NCBI GenBank assembly: GCA_902364645.1
Contig: CABJEP010000012.1
Coordinates: forward strand, 23,010 to 73,515
Direction: 5' to 3'
DNA length: 50,506 nt
Origin: Coriobacteriaceae bacterium
GTDB taxonomy: Bacteria; Actinomycetota; Coriobacteriia; Coriobacteriales; Coriobacteriaceae
The translations under genes and the position numbers were made by a program. The notes beneath the pieces are model-generated. The model was given only the letters and a program-made list of their open reading frames with translations. It searched no databases and was not told the DNA's origin. Positions 1-9,550 of this stretch are shown here, piece by piece. Numbering within the stretch: the stretch's first letter is position 1; each line of letters opens with the position of its first letter.

Positions 1-26
1 GGGCGAGCCAGTCCCCCGGCTCGCCC
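1..26 (-). terminator. Probable terminator hairpin of the leftward small membrane gene
   Basis: A perfect 9-bp stem (GGGCGAGCC at 1-9, GGCTCGCCC at 18-26) lies 26 bases downstream of the leftward gene ending at 53. On the minus strand any U-tract would fall before base 1, outside the window, so only the stem is seen. Confidence 0.5.
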
Positions 27-52
27 GCTTTCAATCATGTAAATCGCCGTAT

Positions 53-271
53 CTACTCTGCAGACGAAGATCCACCATCAACGATTGCCTGCTCGGACTC
101 AGGAATCCCATCGGCACCCGTGCTCTGTTCTTGCTCCACCTCTTCGCTGATTGCGGAGGCGGGGGTCGAGCCCTTCGCACCCACGATGTAGGCAGCCCCA
201 AATCCTAACGCAATGGCGATCAAGGTCAAAATCACGTAGACAGGCCAATGGCGCTTAATATACGAAAACAC
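53..271 (-). CDS. Small single-pass membrane protein, function unknown
   Basis: This 72-residue protein starts at GTG, preceded by a strong ribosome-binding site (AAGGAG, 6 bases before the start). A short basic N-terminus is followed by one hydrophobic segment (about residues 10-31) and then a polar, Glu/Ser-rich tail. The layout predicts an inner-membrane anchor with the tail outside. It begins 21 bases after the stop of the M28-like gene on the same strand, so the two are probably co-transcribed and it may be an accessory to that protein. No family is recognised. The good ribosome-binding site and operon spacing make it a likely real gene. Confidence 0.7.
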   Translation of the reverse strand: MFSYIKRHWPVYVILTLIAIALGFGAAYIVGAKGSTPASAISEEVEQEQSTGADGIPESEQAIVDGGSSSAE

Positions 272-292
272 GTTGACTCCTTAGAGCTCCGT

Positions 293-3200
293 CTACGAAC
301 GGCGGATAACCTCGGTCACGACCTCGGATACCGTGGCAATGTTCGTCGGGTTGACATTGTGGGGCAGGTCGTCCTCGGTACGAGCGCAAGCCAGGCGCGT
401 GCCGTCCACGCCGGCGATGGTGAGGGCTCGGCGGCTCGCCTCGAGCGCGGCATAGGCATCGGTCTTGGCATAGGGCATCTCGAGCGCGCCACAATCGACA
501 TGGAACGACTTGCAGACCTTGCTGACCAGGTTCATGATGCGGCGATCGCCCTTGAGCAGTTGTTGTTCGCCCTCGACCGTCACAACCGAAAGCCTACCGG
601 CGCCGACGGATTCAAGATTGATGAAGAATACGCCGCGGAGCTTATCGCGATGCGAAGCCAAGAAGGCCTTCATGCCGGCGCCATCACAATCCGAGGCGCC
701 CGTTGCCACAAACCAGATATCGTGACCGAGCAGCTCATCATCGCCCATAGAGGCGACAGCCGAGAGCATATCTTCGGAAGAAGCGCCATCGGAAGACGTA
801 GCGCCACCCTTCCAGCCATCGTTATCGTCCTCGAAGTTATCCCACGAACCGATACCGCGACCGGACTTCTTGGCATCGTAATCGTCTTCGACGCCCAGCC
901 AGTCACTCATGCTGTCCTGCTCGTTTTTCTTTTTACGACCGAACAGGCCACCCAGGCCGCGCTTACGAGACTTGGGTGCCGCCGGGGCGGGAGCCGAAAT
1001 GGTCTCGATCGGCTGCGCGCCCGACGCAACGGGCATGGGAGGCGCAACGGGTGCCGATGTGGGTTCGGGACCTTGGGCGGTAGCAAAGGGGTCGTTGACC
1101 TGGGCAGAGGGATCGGGAAGGTCGAACAGCGACGTGCGAGACGCAACGTTTGCCTGCTTCATAGACGGCAGCGACGGATCGGGGACCGAAGCCAGCGGAG
1201 ACGAGGAGGGTGCAGGCGACGGTGCCGACGCCGGATCGGGAACATTCATCTGCGGACGCGGCGATGCTTGGGAGGAAATCTGGGCCATAAGGGAATCGAC
1301 CGTTTCGTCCTGGGTGGGAGCGACATTGGCAACCGTGGCACCGGAACCACTCGGGGTCGGCATGGTGAAAATCTGCGTGGAGTAAGGTCTCGACTCATCC
1401 GTTTCGAGAGTCTCGGAAACCACAGACACTTCCTCCTGCTCGGCCTCGGTCGAATCATCTTGCTCGGCTGCCGCGTATTGCTCTTCGTCAGAGTTGGCCT
1501 CGACGGACTCGTCCTCGGCGGCATCTTGGATTTCGGCAGCATCAATAGGCTCGTCATCGTCTGCCGCGTCGCCCTGTTCATCGGAAACAGGAAGGGGCTC
1601 GGCAATCGCGGTGCCTTGCTTTTCAAACGTTATCGTGGAATCGAACTGCGCGGCATCAAACGACATGGTGCTATCGACGTGCTGCTGGGCCTCGAAAGAC
1701 GTCGTCGCCTCAACAACATCCGCGGACGCCGGTTGCTGGGACTCAAAGGACGTTGTAGCTTCGGCGGCGTCGACGGGCGCGGACTGCATAGCCTCGTTCT
1801 GCTCGAACTCTTGCGCCGCGTGCTCACGTGCCGCCTCGGCTGCCTGCTGCTGAGCGATAGCCTCCTGCTCGGCAGCCTCGCGTGCGGCAGCGCGCTTCTC
1901 CTCGAAATCGTCGACAAATTTCTTGCCCTTTGCAAGCGCACCCTTAAAGAAGTTGGAAGCGCTGGCGCCAATCGACGAGAACGCGGATGCAATGTCGGCA
2001 TGGGGCGTTGCCGCGGGAATCTCGGCCGAAAAATCAGTATCGCTCTCGTAAGACACGCGCCTCGGCTGTTCAACGTAATCGTCGTCAGACTCGTCCGCAA
2101 CGTCTTGCGCCGGCGCGGCGGGAGCCAAAACGTCCAGTCCTGCCGCGGGATCGATCGCGGACACTGCCTCGGGCTCGGCAACGGCAGCGGCAACCGCGGC
2201 AGACTCATCATCCACGGTGACAGCGGGCGCAGGTGCAGTCACGACGGGGGCAGGCTCGGGCTCAAACGTCGGCTCCTCGCCCTCCTCGTAATCGAGCGTG
2301 CAGGACTCGGGAAGCATTCCGAGCGCACGGATGGCATCCGAACCAAAGCGGATGTTGCCGGCGGCATTGCGATAGAGCTTGGGCTCGGGCTCGGCCGCGA
2401 CAGGCTCCTCCACCGGCTCGGCAGCGGAAACCTCGTCATTGAACTCTTCGGCCTGGACAGCCTGATTCTGATCCTCGGGCACGATGGCGCCAATCAGCGT
2501 CTCGTCGGCAGACGCACCCTCAAAGCCCTCGATCTGCTCGTCGAAAGCCTCGCCCTGTTCGGGCTCGGTCTGAGCGTCGGGAGCAATCGGCTGACCGAAC
2601 TCGTCCTCGGCGTAGGTAGGCTCTTCATACTCGATGGTGTTGCCGTAGTCGTTTTGCTGTTGGGCCGCGGCATACTCCGCTGCTGCGCGCGCCATCTCCT
2701 CGGCACGACGCTTCTGCTCCCCAAAATAGGTATCGAACGGAACATCGTCGGGAAACTCGTTTTCGCCCTGGAAGGGAGCAACGTTGTCCATAACGCCGAG
2801 CATAGCGGCGACAGAAGACTTGTTGCACACTGCGCCGGACGTATAGGGAAGCACAAAACGGTTAGAAATGATGTTTGCCGCGTTGGCGAGCGCAACGAGG
2901 GAAGCGAGGATCGCGACAATCCACAGCAGAACCTTGAGCGCGCCGGGGAGCGGCAGGATACGCAAGATGGCAACGGCAGCAGGGGCAACCGTGGCAACGG
3001 GCAACAGCTTGGCGATGAGCGCACGATACGAAGCATAGGGCTCGCGGGCGAGCAGCTCAGCACGGGGAGAGTCGTAGTGTGCGACAACGACCACCGGGCG
3101 GTTGCGCGGAGACGCGAGCGGGCCCGAGGCCTTGTGGTAGGCGATGACATTTTGGCTCACGCCCGTCTTGCCCAGGCGCGAAACCACGGGGTGGCCCGTG

Positions 3201-3490
3201 CGCTCGAGCACGTAAAGAACGGCGCCGACAATGGCCAGCAAGGTGCCGACCAAGCCGATGCCGCCACCGATGCCCATCAGCAGGGCGCCGGCAAACGCAA
3301 GAATACCGGTAACGGCAAATGCCAACCTGCTGGGCGCCGGGGCATTGAACTCCTGAACCTCGGGATCAAAGCCGTGGTTGCGGAAGATCTGAGCGATATC
3401 CTCGGCAGCCAAGCGCTCTTCTTCGCTGCATGCCGGCGTGATGCCGGTGTTCTGCAGCAGGTGGTTAATATAGTTCTGGGTGTTCGCCAT
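293..3490 (-). CDS. Membrane protein with split, degenerate M28-type aminopeptidase domain and huge acidic insert
   Basis: The protein has 1065 residues, starting at ATG 3490 after GGAG. An upstream in-frame extension to 3640 lacks a ribosome-binding site. The N-terminal part resembles M28 zinc peptidases, with the first metal motif AHYDS (His138, Asp140). It also carries two pairs of hydrophobic segments (about 55-95 and 162-206). Residues about 240-920 are a low-complexity, Ala/Glu/Asp/Pro-rich, probably disordered insert. The M28 fold resumes at about 923-1065 with NLES (958-961) and a late PHN (His1044). The usual bridging Asp position reads VCNKSS (221-226), the catalytic Glu-Glu reads ASDCDG, and the usual SDH reads TDA. 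Several ligands therefore seem lost, and it may be a pseudo-enzyme or a binding protein. The family call is by motif only. Confidence 0.65.
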   Translation of the reverse strand: MANTQNYINHLLQNTGITPACSEEERLAAEDIAQIFRNHGFDPEVQEFNAPAPSRLAFAVTGILAFAGALLMGIGGGIGLVGTLLAIVGAVLYVLERTGHPVVSRLGKTGVSQNVIAYHKASGPLASPRNRPVVVVAHYDSPRAELLAREPYASYRALIAKLLPVATVAPAAVAILRILPLPGALKVLLWIVAILASLVALANAANIISNRFVLPYTSGAVCNKSSVAAMLGVMDNVAPFQGENEFPDDVPFDTYFGEQKRRAEEMARAAAEYAAAQQQNDYGNTIEYEEPTYAEDEFGQPIAPDAQTEPEQGEAFDEQIEGFEGASADETLIGAIVPEDQNQAVQAEEFNDEVSAAEPVEEPVAAEPEPKLYRNAAGNIRFGSDAIRALGMLPESCTLDYEEGEEPTFEPEPAPVVTAPAPAVTVDDESAAVAAAVAEPEAVSAIDPAAGLDVLAPAAPAQDVADESDDDYVEQPRRVSYESDTDFSAEIPAATPHADIASAFSSIGASASNFFKGALAKGKKFVDDFEEKRAAAREAAEQEAIAQQQAAEAAREHAAQEFEQNEAMQSAPVDAAEATTSFESQQPASADVVEATTSFEAQQHVDSTMSFDAAQFDSTITFEKQGTAIAEPLPVSDEQGDAADDDEPIDAAEIQDAAEDESVEANSDEEQYAAAEQDDSTEAEQEEVSVVSETLETDESRPYSTQIFTMPTPSGSGATVANVAPTQDETVDSLMAQISSQASPRPQMNVPDPASAPSPAPSSSPLASVPDPSLPSMKQANVASRTSLFDLPDPSAQVNDPFATAQGPEPTSAPVAPPMPVASGAQPIETISAPAPAAPKSRKRGLGGLFGRKKKNEQDSMSDWLGVEDDYDAKKSGRGIGSWDNFEDDNDGWKGGATSSDGASSEDMLSAVASMGDDELLGHDIWFVATGASDCDGAGMKAFLASHRDKLRGVFFINLESVGAGRLSVVTVEGEQQLLKGDRRIMNLVSKVCKSFHVDCGALEMPYAKTDAYAALEASRRALTIAGVDGTRLACARTEDDLPHNVNPTNIATVSEVVTEVIRRS

Positions 3491-3688
3491 GTGCGCTCCA
3501 CATCCATAATCCGACAAATAGGCCCAATGCATGCACATTAGAACCGTATATAGTCGAAAGTATACCCCGAGCGAGCGCAAACGACCGAATTCGGGCCATC
3601 TTAACGCCCCGAGCGGACAAGGATATAGCCTAATCTCCATATCGGACTAAAATCATGGCAGCAAACCACCTTCTCATGCGAGGACTCT

Positions 3689-4711
3689 ATGACGGCAAGC
3701 GACGCGACCGCGACAATAAAAAAGGGGAATTCGGAGCCCAGTTTCGATAAAACGGCTCAGCGCATCCTCAATCTTTTCTTTGTGCTCAACAGCTCCCCCG
3801 AACCGCTGACGACCGAGCAGATCGTCTTGGATTCTGACCTGGGATATGGCTCGGGCAATATCGACTCGGATAAGCGCAAGTTTCGGCGCGATCGTGACAA
3901 ACTGCTCGAACGCGGCATCTTAATCAAGGAGGTTCGCCCCGCCGGCGCGCAGGAGACCGAGGAAAGCTCATGGACAATCGACCGCGAGCACACGTTTGCG
4001 GCAGGCGGCCTCATCACCGCAGACGACGCCGATATCCTGCTCAACGCTATCGACCAGACAATAGCGGCCGGCTCATCCACTTTTGCCGCGCCGCTTGCCG
4101 ATATTCGTTCCAAGATTGCCTACCTCACCGGCAGGACGACGGCGGACGAAGCACCGATCCGCCGCTCTCCCACCGTCGATGCGGTATGGAGCGCCTTTGC
4201 CGAGCGATGCGCGCTGCGATTTTTATATCAGAACGGACGCGGTGAGCAGAAAGAGCGTACCGTCTGCGTCTACGGCATGTTCGAGCGCGAGGGCGTGGCG
4301 TACTTCTGCGGCCTCGACAATGTCACCGACGACATCAGGACATTCCGCTGCGACCGCATCGTTCGCGCTTGGCGTCCTTCGAAGGCCTACGCCATCCCTG
4401 CGGACTTCAATCTCAACGACTATCTGTTCTTTGAATTCGATTTTGCCGACCGACCGCCCGTTGCAGCCACGTTCTCGTTCGCCCCTCAGACGCAGATCGA
4501 TATGATCAACGGTCTCACGCGCGGGCGAGGTGAGCTCGCACATACCGATGCGGGATGGACTTGGACCGTTGACGTGCGCAATCTTGAAGCCGCCGCCTCA
4601 TTTTGCATGGCCCACGCCATGGACGGCATGAGGCCCATGGCCCCCAAATCGCTCAAGCAGGCGTGGAACCACCTCATTGAAAGGACGGTGCACGAGCATG
4701 CCCGTGCGTAA
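3689..4711 (+). CDS. pafB: WYL-domain transcriptional regulator, PafB-like
   Basis: This 340-residue protein has an N-terminal winged-helix region (about 20-90) followed by a WYL domain (about 165-250, with FLYQNGRGEQKERTV and the CGLDNVTDDIRTFRCDRI strand region). Tandem WYL proteins in actinobacteria form the PafB/PafC pair, which activates the RecA-independent DNA-damage response with sigma-70 polymerase. The ATG start follows GAGGA at short spacing. The downstream gene overlaps its end, giving a two-gene operon. It is divergent from the M28-like gene. The regulator class is clear from the sequence. The PafB assignment rests on the pairing. Confidence 0.65.
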   Translation: MTASDATATIKKGNSEPSFDKTAQRILNLFFVLNSSPEPLTTEQIVLDSDLGYGSGNIDSDKRKFRRDRDKLLERGILIKEVRPAGAQETEESSWTIDREHTFAAGGLITADDADILLNAIDQTIAAGSSTFAAPLADIRSKIAYLTGRTTADEAPIRRSPTVDAVWSAFAERCALRFLYQNGRGEQKERTVCVYGMFEREGVAYFCGLDNVTDDIRTFRCDRIVRAWRPSKAYAIPADFNLNDYLFFEFDFADRPPVAATFSFAPQTQIDMINGLTRGRGELAHTDAGWTWTVDVRNLEAAASFCMAHAMDGMRPMAPKSLKQAWNHLIERTVHEHARA

Positions 4712-5615
4712 ACTCACCAGCGAGCAGAGACTCTCGCGCGCCATCGACATCATGGAGGCCCTCTACGCCGCCGGCGAGAGCGGCATGACACGAACCGAAA
4801 TTTGCGACCGCTTTGACATCACGGGAGTATCGCTCGACGAGATTCTCGAGATCGTCTCGACGCTCGCGGACCGAGAATCGGGTGCGCGCATCATCTGCGA
4901 ATGCCACGGCGAGTGTGTGGTCCTCACCGGTGACGCCGGGCGTGTGCTACCGCTGCGTCTGAGTGCCGCCGAAGGCGCTGTGCTCAACCATGAACTTGAA
5001 TCGTTGGGGATCGAGCCGCAGACGGCAGCTCGGATTCGACATGCCCTTCTGCCCGAAGAGCTCGGCTATAACCAGCGCGTCTTTGACACCGTCAACCACG
5101 GGTCGCACTGGCAGCAGCTGAGCTGCGCCATTCAGGACGGTGTTCGTTGCCGCATCTCGTATCGCTCGATGGACGATGCGCGGCCACGCGAGCGTCTGGT
5201 CGACCCCTTGCGCATTACGGTAAACGGCGACCAAACATACCTGATTGCCTGGGACATCGCGGTCGATGAGCAGCGCACCTATCGCATGGATAAAATCGAG
5301 GGACTCACCTTGACGGAAGACTCCGTCGTGCCTCACACACCGGGCGTCGCATCCCTCCACGATTCCCTTGCCCGGACGCAGCGTAGCGCAAAGCTCTTGA
5401 TGCCATTCGATATGGCGGAGCATCTGGACTGGGCCGGCATCACCCTAATCGAGCGCAGCGGGGCAGACATGGCAACGGTAACCGTGCATTACGGCTCCGA
5501 GCGTTGGCTACTGAGCCAGATAATCGCAGCGGGCGGAGCCATCCGCATCTTGGATGACCCCGCCCTGTCAAAGCGTCTGTGCGATATGGCAAAAACCCTC
5601 GTCTGTCCGCTTTAG
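4698..5615 (+). CDS. pafC: WYL-domain transcriptional regulator, PafC-like
   Basis: This 305-residue protein starts at ATG 4698 and overlaps the previous gene by 14 bases, which suggests translational coupling (AAGGA lies 12 bases upstream; an in-frame TTG at 4677 is less likely). An N-terminal winged helix (about 10-65) precedes a WYL domain (about 140-210: ISYRSMDDARPRERLVDP, then YLIAWD and YRMDKIEGL). It probably acts as a heteromer with the upstream WYL protein in DNA-damage regulation. A DinG-type repair helicase lies convergent to it. The two genes share the bases TTAG, so their stop codons overlap. Confidence 0.65.
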   Translation: MPVRKLTSEQRLSRAIDIMEALYAAGESGMTRTEICDRFDITGVSLDEILEIVSTLADRESGARIICECHGECVVLTGDAGRVLPLRLSAAEGAVLNHELESLGIEPQTAARIRHALLPEELGYNQRVFDTVNHGSHWQQLSCAIQDGVRCRISYRSMDDARPRERLVDPLRITVNGDQTYLIAWDIAVDEQRTYRMDKIEGLTLTEDSVVPHTPGVASLHDSLARTQRSAKLLMPFDMAEHLDWAGITLIERSGADMATVTVHYGSERWLLSQIIAAGGAIRILDDPALSKRLCDMAKTLVCPL

Positions 5616-8506
5616 CGCCGCCGCTCGTGGTGTGCGCGCCACAGTTGCAGATAGTGACCGATCTGCGCCGATTCGATGCGCTGGTAGGAGCTCGTGGGCA
5701 GCGACGTTAAGAACTTCTTCCCGTAGCCCTTCGTCACCAGGCGCGGGTCGGCCAGAATCAGCACGCCGCAATCGGTCGACGAGCGGATAAGGCGGCCGGC
5801 CGCCTGCTTAACCTCGAGCACCGCCTCGGGCAGCGAATAGCGCGCCCAAGCGCGGTCTTCGCGCAGGTTGCGCTCGCACGAGAGCGGGTCCGTGGGGCTC
5901 GAGAACGGCAGCTTGGGAATGATGACGCAACGCAGCGTCTCGCCGCTGGCGTCAAACCCCTCCCAGAAGGCCTTAAGCGCAAAAAGCGACGAGGTCGGCT
6001 CATTGATAAACCGGTCGCGCAGGCGACGAGGAGATGAGTTGCGCTGCTGGCAGTTGAGCTCCAGACCCGCACGGGCCATCTTGGGCTCAACGCGGGCGTA
6101 CAGGTCTTCCATGTCGCGCCGATTGGTGAACAACGTGAGCACCGATCCGCCCATGGCAAGATGGGCGTCGACCAGCACGCGCTCGAGCGCCGTAAGATAG
6201 CTCTCACGATCGCGCGGATCGGGGATATCGCCCGCAACGACTACAGCCATGTTCGAATCGAAGTCGTAGCTCGAGTCCAAGTGCAGCGATGAGGATGTTG
6301 AAGCACCGATGCGATCGAGGCCGACCGCGTGGTTAAAGTGTTCAAAGCTTTTGGACACCGTCATGGTCGCCGAGGCAAAGATAGCCGTGTGAACCTCGGG
6401 CAGCCATTCGGTTGCCAAGGCCTCGCCAATGTCGATGCGCTCTGCGGTCATTGACTCTCCGCCGGCACGCAGCCTGCGATTGACCTGCAGCGAATACACA
6501 TAGTGTTCATCGGTGCCATCAATGATGAGTTTGAGGTTCTCGGCCAGCTCGTGCAGGCGGCGCGAGATATCACCCAGGTCGACAACAACCTCGGGCTTGT
6601 CGGCGGCAACGGCTTGCACCAGCGCGTCGACGCTCTTGTCAGCTTGTTCCAATGCGTCGATGGCAGCGTAGGCCGACTGTAAGAAATCATGCCAGTCGTC
6701 AGATTCGCGCAGCTCGGGGCCAATCCATAGATTGGCATTGTCATAACCCCCACGGGCACGGCGACCGAGCTCGCGAACGCCATCGAACACGTCGGCGATT
6801 GCCATGCTCGCGCGCGCAACCGTCGACGTTGCCTTGGCAGTAAGGCCCAGATAGAGCGTAGAGCCCTCGGAGGTTGCCAAATCACGGGAAACCTGGCTTA
6901 GCGCGCCGGTGCTCGAGCCACCCAGGCGCTCAAACAGAACGCGTGATTCGTCCGCCGACACCACGCGCGCCCACTGGCGGCGCGCCTCGCGCTCGATGGA
7001 ATGGGCCTCGTCGATTACCCAATGACGAATCGGAGGTAAAATCCTGCCCTCGGCCGCGACGTTGCGGAACAGCAGGGAATGGTTGGTGACCACCACATCG
7101 GCATGCGCCGCACGACGGCGAGCGCCGTGGACCAAACATTTATCAGGGAAAAACGGGCAGAGGCGACGAGCACACTCGCGCGAGGCCGTCGTAAAGTCGG
7201 GGCGGTTGACGCTGCGCCACCGAATGCCGAGCGAGTCGAGGTCGCCATCGGCTGATTGGCAGACGTACGCCATAATGACCGCGACCGCCGTGAGCGTGTC
7301 CGCCGGATCGCGCTTGGTGGTAATCTCGACCTGGCCGCGGCTCATGCGCTCAATCTTGCGCAAGCATGGATAGTGGTCATAGCCCTTGAGGGCGCAAAAC
7401 GATAGACCTCCGTCCAGCTGCTCGGCAAGTTTGGGCAGCTCGTGATACATGAGCTGGTCGGCAAGATTATTCGATTTAGTTGCGATACCAACCGTGATGT
7501 TGTTGCGGCGCGCGGCCTCGGCAAAAGGCACCAGGTAAGCCATCGATTTGCCGACGCCCGTCCCCGCCTCAATCACGCGATGCGTTCCCGTAACGAGTGC
7601 GTCACGAACCTCGAGCGCCATCGCAATCTGCTCATCGCGCGGCTCGTACGTGGGATACATGCGATTAACCAGGCCGCCCGGGGCATAGTCCGCCTCGATT
7701 TTCTCGCGGCTCGGCATCTTAAGGACCGGCAATTCGTCGGCGTCCACCCGATCATCGGCGCGATCGGCCTTGAGTACGTCGGCGCGGGCGGCGCTGAGAG
7801 AGAAGATGGAACCGGGGTTCTGCCCCGCCAAGAACGAGAAGATGGGACGATAGGACCAGGGTACGTCGGGGTGCATGTCGGCCAGGCGCGCCATCAAGCC
7901 CTGAGGCAAGTCGGTGAGCGCCACGAGCAACACGCGCCACACACCACACAAGGCGTCGACATCGGCGTTGGCGCGGTGGGACACCGAGTCGCAGCCAAAC
8001 AGGTCGGCCATGAAAGACAGTTTATGCGAGGCCAGGCGCGGAAGCGCGATGCGCGACAGTGCCAGCGAATCGATCCAGATGTCGCTGACGTTGACGCCGC
8101 CCTTGACCGACTCGATAAACGAACGGTCGAAGGTGGCGTTATGTGCGATTACCGGGCAGCCGCCGACAAAATCGGCGAGAGCGGCGACAGCCTCAACGGC
8201 CGACGGGGCATCTGCCACATCGGCGTTTGTAATGCTCGTGAGCTCAGTAATCTCGGCGGGAATCAGCTGCTTGGGATGCACGAAGGTATCGAAGCGATCG
8301 ACAACCTCGCGGCCCGAAAGGCGAGCCGCCGATATCTCGATAAGCTCGTTGTCCTGCACCGAAAGACCCGTGGTCTCGGTATCGAGGACGATAACGTCTT
8401 CCTCGATGAGGCCAAACGATTGGGTTTTGGCGCGCTCGGCAAGCGTGGCATAGGAGTCGATGACAAACTGCGGCGTTCCTGACGAAACCGCGTCCTCGAT
8501 TAGCAT
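5612..8506 (-). CDS. dinG: DinG-family 5'-3' DNA helicase with N-terminal DEDDh exonuclease
   Basis: The protein has 964 residues. The N-terminal DnaQ-like 3'-5' exonuclease has LDTETTG (Asp42, Glu44), HNATFD (122-127) and HRANAD (177-182), matching Exo I, II and III of the DEDDh class. The XPD/DinG-type superfamily 2 helicase has Walker A AGTGVGKS (314-321), the box VIDEAH, and a cysteine cluster (GYDHYPC, CARRLC, PDKC) suited to an Fe-S cluster. The nuclease-helicase fusion is the Bacillus-type DinG arrangement. Its ATG lies 7 bases inside the end of ddl, so translation is probably coupled. Likely role: resolving damaged or structured DNA during repair. Nuclease and helicase motifs look intact. 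Confidence 0.88.
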   Translation of the reverse strand: MLIEDAVSSGTPQFVIDSYATLAERAKTQSFGLIEEDVIVLDTETTGLSVQDNELIEISAARLSGREVVDRFDTFVHPKQLIPAEITELTSITNADVADAPSAVEAVAALADFVGGCPVIAHNATFDRSFIESVKGGVNVSDIWIDSLALSRIALPRLASHKLSFMADLFGCDSVSHRANADVDALCGVWRVLLVALTDLPQGLMARLADMHPDVPWSYRPIFSFLAGQNPGSIFSLSAARADVLKADRADDRVDADELPVLKMPSREKIEADYAPGGLVNRMYPTYEPRDEQIAMALEVRDALVTGTHRVIEAGTGVGKSMAYLVPFAEAARRNNITVGIATKSNNLADQLMYHELPKLAEQLDGGLSFCALKGYDHYPCLRKIERMSRGQVEITTKRDPADTLTAVAVIMAYVCQSADGDLDSLGIRWRSVNRPDFTTASRECARRLCPFFPDKCLVHGARRRAAHADVVVTNHSLLFRNVAAEGRILPPIRHWVIDEAHSIEREARRQWARVVSADESRVLFERLGGSSTGALSQVSRDLATSEGSTLYLGLTAKATSTVARASMAIADVFDGVRELGRRARGGYDNANLWIGPELRESDDWHDFLQSAYAAIDALEQADKSVDALVQAVAADKPEVVVDLGDISRRLHELAENLKLIIDGTDEHYVYSLQVNRRLRAGGESMTAERIDIGEALATEWLPEVHTAIFASATMTVSKSFEHFNHAVGLDRIGASTSSSLHLDSSYDFDSNMAVVVAGDIPDPRDRESYLTALERVLVDAHLAMGGSVLTLFTNRRDMEDLYARVEPKMARAGLELNCQQRNSSPRRLRDRFINEPTSSLFALKAFWEGFDASGETLRCVIIPKLPFSSPTDPLSCERNLREDRAWARYSLPEAVLEVKQAAGRLIRSSTDCGVLILADPRLVTKGYGKKFLTSLPTSSYQRIESAQIGHYLQLWRAHHERRR

Positions 8507-9465
8507 GCAATGCCCGCTCGACGAAGACCCATACGGATCAGGCTGTCACAGACCTGCGGGAACGTCATGTCGTCGGTGTGGCGGATTTCATCCGGATACA
8601 GCGACGTATCGGTCATGCCGGGAATGGTATTGGTCTCGAGGATGACGGGGCCATCCTCGCTCACGATAAAGTCGCTGCGCGAGATACCCAGGCAGCCGAG
8701 TGCCTTATGGGCAGCACAGGCGAGCTCCTGAGCACGAGCGTAGTTCTCGGGCGAAATCTGTGCCGGAATGCGATGGATATCCGTGGGGTCGACATACTTC
8801 ACGTCCAGATCGTAGAACTCGCAGTCCTCGGGCTTGCGGATCTCAACGATCGGCAGAGCGCGCACGTCATCCTCGCCGTATACGCCGACGGTGATCTCGG
8901 TACCCTCGATGCACTTCTCGACCAGCACCTTGTCGCCGTACTCAAACGCCTTGGCGATTGCCGCGGGCAGCTCGGAGGGCTCATGGACCAGGGAAATGCC
9001 ATAGCTGGAACCGTTTACGGCCGGCTTCACAAAGCAGCGCTCGCCACAAACCTCAACGATATGATCGATATCGACTTCATCGCCTACCTCGAGCGCAAGG
9101 CCGGGGGCAATGGGAATGCCCGCCTTTGCGTACAGGAGCTTAGAGACCTCCTTGTCGGCACCGCAAGCGCTGGCAAGCACGCCCGAGGCCGTGTAGGGGA
9201 TACCCAAGGTCTCCATGGCACCCTGCATGGCGCCATCCTCACCGCCGGCGCCGTGCATGGCGATAAACGCCACGTCGAAACCACCGGTCGCCATGGTTAC
9301 CATAAAATCATCGGCAGCCGTGTCGAGCAGCTCCACCGAAGTGTAGCCGGCCTCCTTCAGGGCCACCACGACGTTCTTTCCCGAATTGAGCGAGATCTCG
9401 CGCTCAGCGGAATGACCGCCCGCCAAGACCGCTACGTGCATGTTCTCTAGGCTTTTACCCGGCAT
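8500..9465 (-). CDS. ddl: D-alanine--D-alanine ligase
   Basis: The 321-residue ATP-grasp ligase joins two D-alanines with ATP to make the peptidoglycan terminal dipeptide in the cytoplasm. Visible motifs are AGGHSAEREIS near the start, FKPAVNGSSYG-type ATP-binding strands (FVKPAVNGSSYGIS), the KYVDPTDIHRIPA omega-loop region, and the metal-binding LETNTIPGMT near the C-terminus. Length fits the family. The ATG start has AGGAGG 9 bases upstream. It is first in a leftward pair with dinG, an unusual pairing of a cell-wall gene and a repair gene, and is divergent from rlmN. Confidence 0.95.
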   Translation of the reverse strand: MPGKSLENMHVAVLAGGHSAEREISLNSGKNVVVALKEAGYTSVELLDTAADDFMVTMATGGFDVAFIAMHGAGGEDGAMQGAMETLGIPYTASGVLASACGADKEVSKLLYAKAGIPIAPGLALEVGDEVDIDHIVEVCGERCFVKPAVNGSSYGISLVHEPSELPAAIAKAFEYGDKVLVEKCIEGTEITVGVYGEDDVRALPIVEIRKPEDCEFYDLDVKYVDPTDIHRIPAQISPENYARAQELACAAHKALGCLGISRSDFIVSEDGPVILETNTIPGMTDTSLYPDEIRHTDDMTFPQVCDSLIRMGLRRAGIAC

Positions 9466-9550
9466 GGGCAGACTCCTCCTCTATAATTTCTGCAGCTGAT
9501 ACCATATTGTAGCGATACCCTCTACGTTTCCCCAAAATCGAAAGGCTTCC

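Noticed and set aside
248..3541. Very long rightward reading frame (about 1097 codons) opposite the M28-like gene
   Set aside because: It is Arg/Gly/Leu-rich without domains and is the complement shadow of a GC-rich gene whose own product has clear family motifs and a good ribosome-binding site.
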